A stretch of 64,000 nucleotides of DNA, taken from Streptomyces qinzhouensis. Its GTDB lineage: Bacteria > Actinomycetota > Actinomycetes > Streptomycetales > Streptomycetaceae. This document shows positions 6,726-14,621 of the stretch, piece after piece (within the stretch, counting starts at the first letter, position 1; each line of letters opens with the position of its first letter). The stretch lies in NCBI RefSeq assembly GCF_007856155.1, contig NZ_CP042266.1, forward strand, positions 5,332,001-5,396,000, written 5' to 3'. The notes beneath the pieces are model-generated. The model was not told where the DNA came from. It did no database searches and saw nothing but the letters and a program-made list of their open reading frames with translations. Position numbers and translations under genes: made by a program.

Positions 6726-8719
6726 CCTCCGGCGAGTCCGACCCGGTCATCGACGCGCTGCTGCGCGCCGCGACCGTACGCATCGGGGGCGCGGACAGCA
6801 CCCCCCTGTGGGGCACCGGTTTCTTTGTGGCCCCGGGGTGGATCCTCACCTGTGCCCATGTCCTCGCCCCCCATCTGCGGGGCGATCCCACCCGGCCGAT
6901 ACGGATCGCGGGACCCGAGGTCAACGGTGGCGAACCCCTCGACGCCAGGCTCCACCGGTGGCTCGTCGACGGCGGCCCGCTGCCCGAACACAAGGTGCCG
7001 GTGGAACAGGACCTCGCCCTGCTGCGGCTGCTGGAGCCGGACGCCGAGCACGAGTGCGTCTGGCTCACGGACCGCACCGACCACCCCGGGGGCCCGGGTG
7101 TCGTCCAGGGCTACCGCCCCGGCGGCGAGCCCCACCCGGAACGCGCCGTGCCGTGGAAGGCGACCGCCCGGATCAACGGCTTCGACGACGCGTACGGCCT
7201 GCGGATCCGCCCCGAGGCCGAATTCCCGCGCGGCGGCTCGGGCTCCCCCGTACTCGACGCCCATACCGGCGCCGTCGTCGGCGTCCTCAAATCCCGGCGG
7301 GCCGGACGCGACGGCGGGATGGCCATCGCGGTGACCGCACTGCGCCGCTTCGGCGCCGACTACCACGAACTGACCGCGGCCCACGACCGCTGGCACGGCC
7401 AGTCACCCAAGATCACCGGCCATAACTGGGTCGAACGCCAGCACCGGCTGCCCGGGACCGGCGCCAGGACCGGCGGCGACGAATGGAGCCCCCGCGACCG
7501 GCGCGAAGCGCTCGCGCTGCTCTCCGCCGTCCATCCGCCGGACGGTATCCGGCCCGTCGTCGAACTGGCGAAGAAGGCCCGGGGCGGGGTCGCCGCCCCG
7601 CCCGGCCAACTGCTGCCGCACGCCTGGCGCGACGGACACGGACTGCTGTACGAGGCGGGGCAGCCGGCCGCCGCGATCGCCGCGCTGCACTACCTCCGGC
7701 TCGTGGCCGAGTACGAACGCGCCCGCGGCGGCGACCCCTCGGCGCTCGTCGACTGGGTGACACGCCGCCTCGACGACGTCCCCCGCATCGTCCACACCGT
7801 CGTCACCCAGGCCACTCTGCCGCCCGGTCTGCTGCGGCCGCCGGACCAAGGCGGAGACGCCGAACGGATCGTGCTGCGCCATCCGGCGCCCGGTGACGGC
7901 CGGGCCGTCGTCATCGTCGAGCTGGAACCCGTCGCCGACGCCCTGACACCCCGCTTCTACTGGCGGGTCCGGGTCGACGACGGCCTCGACGTCAACGAAC
8001 CGCTGCACGAGGTGCAGACCGGGGACGGTGTACCGCCGGACCGGCTCGTCGGCGAGCTGCGCGCGCCGCTCGCGGAGGTCTTCGCCTCGGTCGACGCGCC
8101 CGGTGCGCCGGTACCCCTCGAAGTCGCGCTCCCGGCCGACCACTTCGATACCGCCGTGCACCGCTGGCAGCTGACCGAGATGGCCAGACTGCACCATCCG
8201 GCGTATGTCGGGGTACGCCGGGCGGTGGTGCTGCGTGATATCGCCAGACGAGGTGAACCGGGCGGTGTCTGGTCGGCGCGCTGGCAGCGGCTGACCTCCG
8301 CCGAACCGCCGTTCAGCGCCTGCCGGGTGCCGCCGCCGCGACAGGTCCCCCGGGCCCGCCAGCTGGACGAGATGGGCCCGGCGGGCATCCCCGTCCTGTG
8401 CCGTCCCGCGGGCGGCGGTGTGGGGCGCCGGACGATCGGGATGGCACTGGAAGCGGGCCACGGCGTGGCCCTGTGGCAGACCGAGAACCACCCCGAGCAG
8501 GGGTGCGGCGATTTCTGCGAGGAGGTGCACCGGGGGGCGGCCGCCCTGCTGGCCGCCACCGGCGGCGCGGATGAACTCCCCGACCGGCTGCGGAGCATCA
8601 GGGACGACATCAGCGGGCGGCGCGACGGCGGCCACTGGGCGGAGGGCGTGGCACTGCTCTACGACGATCCGCGCAGACCCCTTCCGGCCGACGGCGACGG
8701 CCCGGTTGACTCGCCCTGA
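6722..8719 (+). CDS. trypsin-like serine protease fused to a VMAP-type C-terminal region
   Basis: A 665-residue protein. Residues 15-215 form a chymotrypsin-fold protease: TCAHV with His46, EQDLALLRL with Asp97, and GGSGSP with nucleophile Ser173; the triad is intact. There is no signal peptide, so it acts in the cytoplasm. Residues ~240-350 are a helical middle region, and ~380-650 resemble the vWA-MoxR-associated protein C-terminal domain (VIVELEPVADALTPRFYWRV, FDTAVHRWQLTEM, WQTENHPEQGC). In VMAP ternary systems this protein bridges a MoxR ATPase and a vWA partner and carries the variable effector, here a protease. The downstream MoxR and vWA-like genes support this. VMAP assignment is from memory of the family, not from a search. 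Confidence 0.8.
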   Translation: MTSGESDPVIDALLRAATVRIGGADSTPLWGTGFFVAPGWILTCAHVLAPHLRGDPTRPIRIAGPEVNGGEPLDARLHRWLVDGGPLPEHKVPVEQDLALLRLLEPDAEHECVWLTDRTDHPGGPGVVQGYRPGGEPHPERAVPWKATARINGFDDAYGLRIRPEAEFPRGGSGSPVLDAHTGAVVGVLKSRRAGRDGGMAIAVTALRRFGADYHELTAAHDRWHGQSPKITGHNWVERQHRLPGTGARTGGDEWSPRDRREALALLSAVHPPDGIRPVVELAKKARGGVAAPPGQLLPHAWRDGHGLLYEAGQPAAAIAALHYLRLVAEYERARGGDPSALVDWVTRRLDDVPRIVHTVVTQATLPPGLLRPPDQGGDAERIVLRHPAPGDGRAVVIVELEPVADALTPRFYWRVRVDDGLDVNEPLHEVQTGDGVPPDRLVGELRAPLAEVFASVDAPGAPVPLEVALPADHFDTAVHRWQLTEMARLHHPAYVGVRRAVVLRDIARRGEPGGVWSARWQRLTSAEPPFSACRVPPPRQVPRARQLDEMGPAGIPVLCRPAGGGVGRRTIGMALEAGHGVALWQTENHPEQGCGDFCEEVHRGAAALLAATGGADELPDRLRSIRDDISGRRDGGHWAEGVALLYDDPRRPLPADGDGPVDSP

Positions 8720-9128
8720 GCACCACGGGCCCGGGCCGCGCGGGTGGTCCACCAGGCCCTGGCGGCGGTGCGTGCGTTCGATGCGGCAACGGCGGCCCGG
8801 GACGGGGGGCGGACGGGGGCGTGACGAGGGGCGTGACGAGGGGCGGGAGACCGCCCGCAGGGCACCGGAAAAGACACCGGAACGACACCGGTCGGCACAG
8901 CGGGCACGACATCGGGAAAACCAGCGGATCTCCCTGCGGCGAAACGGAGAAACGGGCGCGAAACCGCCACCCCACGGGCGGAACCGCCGATCCCGGCACG
9001 GACGAGGAGCTTCCTCATGAGGAGACATCACACCGGGCACCGAACAGCAGTCATGAGACGGCGCCGGGCAGGGAATACACCCCACGTTGCCCGCCATCGG
9101 TCACCCGGCCGTTGAAAAGGAGCGAGCG
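8720..9128. other. gene-free 409-bp spacer inside the VMAP cassette
   Basis: No convincing gene. It holds a short direct repeat (GTGACGAGGGGC twice, 8821-8845) and a 12-bp palindrome TCCTCATGAGGA at 9012-9023 that overlaps a possible 32-codon Arg-rich ORF (9017-9115) with GAGGA in front. The MoxR gene has its own ribosome site AAGGAG at 9117-9122. The gap suggests MoxR and the vWA-like gene may have a separate promoter. Confidence 0.5.
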
Positions 9129-10142
9129 ATGGACGACGACTGGCTGATCTACCGGGGCGCCGGAGCGCCCGATCCCGACCGGATCGGGCACCTTCCGCCG
9201 CCCCCGCCCTGGCGCACCTTCTCCGGCGAGCCGCTGCCCGACCCCGCGCCGCCCATCGACAGCACGTCGACCCGGCGGCTCGGCGCCCGGATCGACGCGC
9301 CCCCGGCGTACGACGCCGAGGCACTCCAGCTGATCAACGCCGCCCTGTATCTGCGCCGCCCACTGCTCGTCACCGGGGAGCCGGGCTCGGGCAAGTCCAC
9401 GCTCGCGCACGCCATCGCGTACGAACTCGGCCTCGGCCGGGTGCTCCAGTGGCCCGTCGTCAGCCGGACCGAACTCCGCGACGGTCTCTACACCTACGAT
9501 GCCATCGGCCGCCTCCAGGACGCCCAGCTCGCCGAGCGGGAATCCCGCGCGCCCGACGACATCGGCGCCTATGTGAAGCTGGGCCCGCTCGGCACCGCCC
9601 TGCTCCCCACCGCACGCCCCCGGGTCCTGCTGATCGACGAACTCGACAAGAGCGATATCGACCTGCCGAACGATCTGCTGATCGTCGTCGAGGAGGGCGA
9701 GTTCACCCTGCCGGAGCTGGAGCGCACCGCCGACCGGCCGGGCCACCAGGAGGTCCGGGTCCTCACCGACGACGGCCGCCGGGTGCCCGTGCGCGGCGGC
9801 CGGGTGCGCTGCCACGCCTTTCCCTTCATCGTCATGACCAGCAACGGCGAACGGGACTTCCCGGCCCCGCTGCTGCGCCGCTGTATCCGGCTCCATCTCG
9901 ACCCGCCGCGCGACGAACGCCTCGCCGCGATGGTCCAGGCACACTTCGGCGCCGGTGCCGACGAACAGCAGCTGGATCTGATCGCCCGTTTCACCAGCGA
10001 GGACGGCGACGGCGAACTGCGCCCCACCGACCAGTTGCTGAACGCGATCTATCTGACGCAGCACGCGGGGCGCGCCGAACCCACCCGGCGCGAGGAGATC
10101 GCCGGGCTGCTGATGCGCCCGCTCGAGACCCGGCAGCGGTGA
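9129..10142 (+). CDS. MoxR-family AAA+ ATPase
   Basis: A 337-residue ATPase. The Walker A motif GEPGSGKS is at 83-90, Walker B VLLIDEL at 166-172, and sensor 1 lies in FIVMTSNGERDF. The arginine-finger region FPAPLLRRC follows, then a C-terminal lid. The family remodels or activates partner proteins carrying vWA domains; here the next gene, 4 bp away, encodes a vWA-like protein and the preceding one a VMAP-type protein, so the three together fit the ternary arrangement. The N-terminal 60 residues are Pro-rich and poorly conserved. The start at 9129 has an AAGGAG ribosome site 7 nt upstream. Confidence 0.9.
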   Translation: MDDDWLIYRGAGAPDPDRIGHLPPPPPWRTFSGEPLPDPAPPIDSTSTRRLGARIDAPPAYDAEALQLINAALYLRRPLLVTGEPGSGKSTLAHAIAYELGLGRVLQWPVVSRTELRDGLYTYDAIGRLQDAQLAERESRAPDDIGAYVKLGPLGTALLPTARPRVLLIDELDKSDIDLPNDLLIVVEEGEFTLPELERTADRPGHQEVRVLTDDGRRVPVRGGRVRCHAFPFIVMTSNGERDFPAPLLRRCIRLHLDPPRDERLAAMVQAHFGAGADEQQLDLIARFTSEDGDGELRPTDQLLNAIYLTQHAGRAEPTRREEIAGLLMRPLETRQR

Positions 10143-10146
10143 CGCC

Positions 10147-13100
10147 ATGCGCGAGAACGACCCACCGCGCCCCGACCCCCTTGGCCCGTGGCCCGAGCCG
10201 CTTCCGCGGTCCGAGCCGCTTGGCCCGCGCCCCGAGCCTCCTGGCCCGCGGTCCGAGCCGCCGATGGAGCCGGGCGGGCCCGGGGGGCCGCCGTCCGGTG
10301 CCGACCCGGCCCACGCGCCTCCCGGTGCCTCCGGGGAGGCCGGCGCGGCGGTGGTGCCGGGTACGGCTGCCGGGAGCGTGCCACCCCGAGCACCCCGAGC
10401 ACCCCGAGCGCCCGGCGGTAACGGCGGCGCCGCCCTCGCGGCCCTCGCCGCGCTGGTCGCCCGGCTGCGGGAGGCCGAGCTGAGGCCCGGTGCCGAGGAG
10501 CTGGCCGACGCGCTATGGCTGGCCCGCTACGTACCAGCGGCGGGCGACCGCACCACCGCGGACACCCCCGCCGCCCCCGGACCGGGCCCCGGCGGCACCC
10601 TCCGTACCCCCTCCGGATCCGCCGCCCGCCCACCCGCACCACTCGCCCCCGGCCGGGGCGACCCCGGTCCGGCACCCGGGCAGCGCTTCGGGCTGTACGG
10701 CCCCGCCCAGCCCGAAGCCGGCTACGGCACCGCCGCCGACCGCCGCATGCGTACGGTCCCCGTCCCCGCCCCCGTCGCCCTGCCCGACGCCCCCTCCCTC
10801 GAACGCTCCCTGCGGCCCCTCCAGCGCTACCGGCCGCCGGTCCGGGCCGTCCGCCGCGAACTGGACGAGATCGCCACCGCCGACCGGGCCGCCGACACCG
10901 GCATCATCGTCCCCGTCCTGACCGCCGTCCGCCGCCGGGAGGCCCGGCTCGCCCTGGTCATGGACCAGTCCAGCTCCAACGCGATCTGGTCCGGCGCCCT
11001 GGAAGAGCTCCGGCGGATCTGCGAACGCGCCGGCGCCTTCCGCGAGATCACGGTCCACCGCATCGCCGAGGGCGCCCCCCTCCCGTGCCACCTCGGGGAC
11101 CCCACCGGACAGCGGATCACCGTCGTCCTCAGCGACTGCGCCGGACCCCTGTGGCGCAGCGGCCGGATGCAGCGACTGCTGCACACCTGGGCCGCCACGG
11201 CACCCGTCTCCGTCGTCCAGCCGCTGCCGCAGCGCATGTGGGGCCGGACCCATCTGCCCGCCCGCCCCGGACTGCTGCGGCGCCGCGAAGGGCCCGCCGG
11301 ACGGCTCGAGTTCGTGCCCCGGGGCGCCGTCGAGGCCGCCGCGGGCATCCCCGTACCGGTCCTCGCCCCCCGCCGCTCCTCCTTCGACGCCTGGACCAAA
11401 CTGATCGCGGGCGCCACCGGCCAGTCCCTGAACGCGGCGGCCGCGACCGTCTTCGCCCGCCACCGGCCCACCGCCGCCCGGCCCCGCGCGGAGCGCCGCA
11501 TCGACCCCGCCGAGCGGGTCCGCGCCTTCCGGCGCACCGCCTCACCGGCCGCCGCCCAGCTCGCCGTCTATCTCTCCGCCGTCCCGCTGGTGCTACCCGT
11601 GATGCAGCTGGTCCAGCGCGCCATGCTGCACCGCAGCGGGCCCGACGTCCTCGCCGAGGTGCTCCTCAGCGGACTGCTGCGCCGTGACGACCGGTCCGCC
11701 GACACCGCCGACACCGCCGGGCCGGCGGACGGGCCCGCGTACGCCTTCCTGGACGGGGTACGGGACGAACTCCTCGGCCAGCTGGGCGCGGGCAGCGCCT
11801 CCCTCGTCCTCAAACAGTGCTCCGAATACGTCGAATCACGGTACGGACGGACGGTCCGCAACTTCCCCGCCATGGCCGCGGCCTTCCTCTCCGGGGCCGT
11901 CGACCCCGGGGACGAGGAAGCGGCGGCGGCCGCCGGAGCGCCCGGCGCGGAGAGCCGGAGACTCTGGGCCTTCGCCCAGGTCTCCACCCAGGTCCTGCGA
12001 CGGCTCGGCGGACCCTCGCCCACCGCCACCCCGCTCGGCGGCGCCGAGGCGGCCGCCGACGGACCCGGCGGGCTCGCCGCCCGGGCCCGGGCCTGCCTCG
12101 ACCACTTCGGCGAGCACGGCACCGTACCCGATCTGGACAGCGGGATCCGGCTCCTCGGCTCCGCCACCCAGGCCGAACGGCGGCCCGCCCGCCGCGCCGC
12201 GCTCTACGGCGAACTGGCCGAGGCGCTGCTGCGGCGCTGGTTCCTCCGGCCGGTGCCCGAAGACCTGCCCGAGGCCCTGGACGCCGCGCAGAACGCCGTC
12301 ACCGGCGCGCCCGCGGCCCATCTGACCCTGGCCGGACTGCTGGAGATCATGGCGGGAGAGGTGTCGGCGGGGCGGCTCAGCGCGAAGCTCCTGCCGGAAT
12401 GGGTGGCGGTACGGTCCGCAGCGGCGGCCGGGCCGCACGAAGCCGACGACCCCGAGCTCACCGCGACCGTCCTGCTGACCGCCGCCGACAACAGCCTCGC
12501 CGAGGTGACCGAAGGCCCCCAGCGCTGGGACACCGCCCTGCGGACGGCGGCGACCCCCGTCCGGGTCCGGATCCTGCGGCGGCTCGCCGTCACCGGGGCA
12601 CCCTACGGACCGGGCACGCCCGCCGACTGGTTCACCACCACCCTCGGCACCGCCGTCGCCGTCGTCGACGCCTATGTCGACGAGGTACGGGCCGGGCTCG
12701 GGGCCTGTCCCGAGACCTACCCGGAGCACGGGCCGGGACCGGCCACCGGTCATGCCGAGGCCCATCCCGCAGCCGCCCGGGCCGGCCGGGAGCGGGACAC
12801 CGCCCGTGAGGAGGCGCTGCTCCTGCGCGGCGGTCTCCTCCTCGAACTCGCCCGCCACCACCGCGGTGAGGGAGCCGTCGCCGCCGACCCGGCCGACCCG
12901 GCCGTGTCCCGGGCCTGTGCGGAGCGCGCCGAAAGCGATCTGCTCGCCGGGATCGACGCGACGGACGCCACCGCGGGCACGACCGGGGCCGGCGCGCGGG
13001 AGACCGTCCGGGTCTGGCTGGAGTACGCCGACGCCATCGCGTTCAGCAGCGAGCACCCCGACGACGACGCCAGACTCCGGATCCTCCAGGCCCTCGACCA

Positions 13101-13848
13101 GGCCCGCCGTACCGTCGACCGGGACGAGGCCGCCGAGGCGGACATCCTGCTGCGGATGGGCCGGCTGCTGGAGGAGCGGTACGCCGCGGGCGGTAGCTGG
13201 TCCCACCGGGACTCGGTGATCGCCGCCTGGACGGAGGCCCTGCCGCTGCTGCCCTGGCACGACCCCGGGCGGGCCGGACTGCTGACCTCCCTGGGCCGCA
13301 GGCTCGTCGAGCGCGGTATCGACAAGGACGCGCCCGGCGATGTCCGCACCGCGGTACGGCATCTGCGCGGGGCCGTCGACCAGACCGCGGTGGGCGACCC
13401 CGCGCTGCCCGAGCGGCGCGCGCTCCTCGGGCAGGCCTATCTGGAACGCTTCCGGGCCGAGGGCACGGTGGCCGATCTGCACGAGGCGGACTGGGCGCTG
13501 GGCGAGGCGGCCCGCACCACGGCGGACCCCGCTCTGGCGGCCACCGCGTGGTGGCGGCGGGCCGTCGCCGTCGCGCTGCTGGCCCGGCGTACGAACTCCC
13601 GGCCCCGTCTGCTGGACGCCGCCGCGCACTGCCGCCGGGCGGTACGGGGACCGCGCGAGGTGCTGGAGCGGCTGCTGGCCGCGGAGTGGGAGCGGGCCGC
13701 CCGGCTGACCCGCGCGGCGGGGCCGCGGCGCACACTGGAGGAGCACGAGGCGCTGCTGGAGATGCTGACGGAGGCGGACGCGGCGGAGGTGGGCGCGGCA
13801 ACGGCCTTCCTCCACAAGGAAATCACCCGCCTGACCGCCTCCCGCTGA
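10147..13848 (+). CDS. SAV_2336-type vWA-like protein with C-terminal helical repeats
   Basis: A 1,233-residue protein. Residues 1-100 are Pro/Gly-rich with repeated P-x-S-E-P/P-R-P-E-P units. Residues ~255-430 form the SAV_2336 N-terminal-related domain, a degenerate vWA fold: LALVMDQSSSN provides a DxSxS MIDAS motif (Asp273, Ser275, Ser277), followed by RITVVLSDCAGPLW. From ~650 on it is almost all amphipathic helices with TPR-like segments (LYGELAEALLRRWFL, ADILLRMGRLLEER). It follows the MoxR gene by 4 bp and is very likely co-translated; MoxR ATPases act on vWA partners. It probably senses or recruits through the TPR-like half. No membrane segments. Confidence 0.8.
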   Translation: MRENDPPRPDPLGPWPEPLPRSEPLGPRPEPPGPRSEPPMEPGGPGGPPSGADPAHAPPGASGEAGAAVVPGTAAGSVPPRAPRAPRAPGGNGGAALAALAALVARLREAELRPGAEELADALWLARYVPAAGDRTTADTPAAPGPGPGGTLRTPSGSAARPPAPLAPGRGDPGPAPGQRFGLYGPAQPEAGYGTAADRRMRTVPVPAPVALPDAPSLERSLRPLQRYRPPVRAVRRELDEIATADRAADTGIIVPVLTAVRRREARLALVMDQSSSNAIWSGALEELRRICERAGAFREITVHRIAEGAPLPCHLGDPTGQRITVVLSDCAGPLWRSGRMQRLLHTWAATAPVSVVQPLPQRMWGRTHLPARPGLLRRREGPAGRLEFVPRGAVEAAAGIPVPVLAPRRSSFDAWTKLIAGATGQSLNAAAATVFARHRPTAARPRAERRIDPAERVRAFRRTASPAAAQLAVYLSAVPLVLPVMQLVQRAMLHRSGPDVLAEVLLSGLLRRDDRSADTADTAGPADGPAYAFLDGVRDELLGQLGAGSASLVLKQCSEYVESRYGRTVRNFPAMAAAFLSGAVDPGDEEAAAAAGAPGAESRRLWAFAQVSTQVLRRLGGPSPTATPLGGAEAAADGPGGLAARARACLDHFGEHGTVPDLDSGIRLLGSATQAERRPARRAALYGELAEALLRRWFLRPVPEDLPEALDAAQNAVTGAPAAHLTLAGLLEIMAGEVSAGRLSAKLLPEWVAVRSAAAAGPHEADDPELTATVLLTAADNSLAEVTEGPQRWDTALRTAATPVRVRILRRLAVTGAPYGPGTPADWFTTTLGTAVAVVDAYVDEVRAGLGACPETYPEHGPGPATGHAEAHPAAARAGRERDTAREEALLLRGGLLLELARHHRGEGAVAADPADPAVSRACAERAESDLLAGIDATDATAGTTGAGARETVRVWLEYADAIAFSSEHPDDDARLRILQALDQARRTVDRDEAAEADILLRMGRLLEERYAAGGSWSHRDSVIAAWTEALPLLPWHDPGRAGLLTSLGRRLVERGIDKDAPGDVRTAVRHLRGAVDQTAVGDPALPERRALLGQAYLERFRAEGTVADLHEADWALGEAARTTADPALAATAWWRRAVAVALLARRTNSRPRLLDAAAHCRRAVRGPREVLERLLAAEWERAARLTRAAGPRRTLEEHEALLEMLTEADAAEVGAATAFLHKEITRLTASR

Positions 13849-13963
13849 GGGCCCACACCCCCAGCGCCCCGGGCCCTCGCGGGCCCCGGCCCCCACACCT
13901 CGGCACCCTGCGGGGCCTCGCCCCACGCGGCCGCGCCTCCGCACCTCGACGTCCCCCCGGGCC

Positions 13964-14347
13964 GCCCCCTACGCCTGGCGGCGTGGGGGGACCCCCAGCG
14001 CCGAGGTGCCTTCCTGCTGGCCACGGGGCTTGCCCTGCCTGGCGGGGGCAGTTTGCCGGCCGCGGACCGTGGACGCTTCTCGCGCAGTTCCGCCCCCTAC
14101 GCCTGGCGGCGTGGGGGGACCCCCAGCGCCGAGGTGCCTTCCTGCTGGCCACGGGGCTTGCCCTGCCTGGCGGGGGCAGTTTGCCGGCCGCGGACCGTGG
14201 ACGCTTCTCGCGCAGTTCCGCCCCCTACGCCTGGCGGCGTGGGGGGACCCCCAGCGCCGAGGTGGCTTCCCGCTGGCCACGGGGCTTGCCCTGCCTGGCG
14301 GGGGCAGTTTGCCGGCCGCGGACCGTGGACGCTTCTCGCGCAGTTCC
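13964..14347 (+). repeat. three tandem copies of a 128-bp repeat
   Basis: Units start at 13964, 14092 and 14220, exactly 128 bp apart, and are nearly identical. Each has a hairpin (CCCCTACGCC/GGCGTGGGG), then GGGACCCCCAGCGCC, a variable middle (TTGCCCTGCCTGGCGGGGGC), GGCCGCGGACCGTGGACGC and TCTCGCGCAGTTCC. They occupy most of the 773-bp gap between the vWA-like gene and kgd; no gene is supported there. The same unit recurs near 29.7 kb. Confidence 0.9.
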
Positions 14348-14481
14348 CCGCGCCCCTTCATGGCCTCCCCGCCCATGACTGTGCAGGCGCCGTACCTGAC
14401 GGGGGCGCTGGGGAGAGTCACTCCTGGGCGCTGGGGGGTCCCCCCACGCCGAAGGCGTAGGGGGCGGAACTGCGCGACAAG
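14336..14481. repeat. inverted-arm repeat element (locus A)
   Basis: The left arm TCGCGCAGTTCCCCGCGC (14336-14353) and an inverted copy of the 128-bp unit's head (14428-14481, ending GGCGGAACTGCGCGA) flank a core with ACTGTGCAGGCGCCGTACCTGA. The core matches, in reverse orientation, the core of the element at 30018-30127. Confidence 0.7.
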
Positions 14482-14552
14482 CCACGTCCGGGCCGCAGTC
14501 GGAAGTCAGCCCCCGCTGGGGCAGGGCGTGCCCGGGCGCCCCGGGGAAAGGG

Positions 14553-14602
14553 ACGGGCCCGGGGGCCGACCCCGGTCAGGGGGTGGCCGCCCGGGCCCGG
14601 TG
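14553..14602 (-). terminator. GC-rich hairpin downstream of kgd
   Basis: ACGGGCCCGGGGGCC pairs with GGCCGCCCGGGCCCGGT across a ~17-nt loop (about 12 pairs with a small mismatch), 20 bp past the kgd stop. A likely intrinsic terminator without a U-tract. Confidence 0.5.
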
Positions 14603-14621
14603 AGCCCTCAGCGGGAGGCGG

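Noticed and set aside
8821..9147. 108-codon plus-strand ORF between the protease and MoxR genes
   Set aside because: Composition is Arg/His/Thr/Gly rich with no domain and no ribosome site, and it overlaps the MoxR start.
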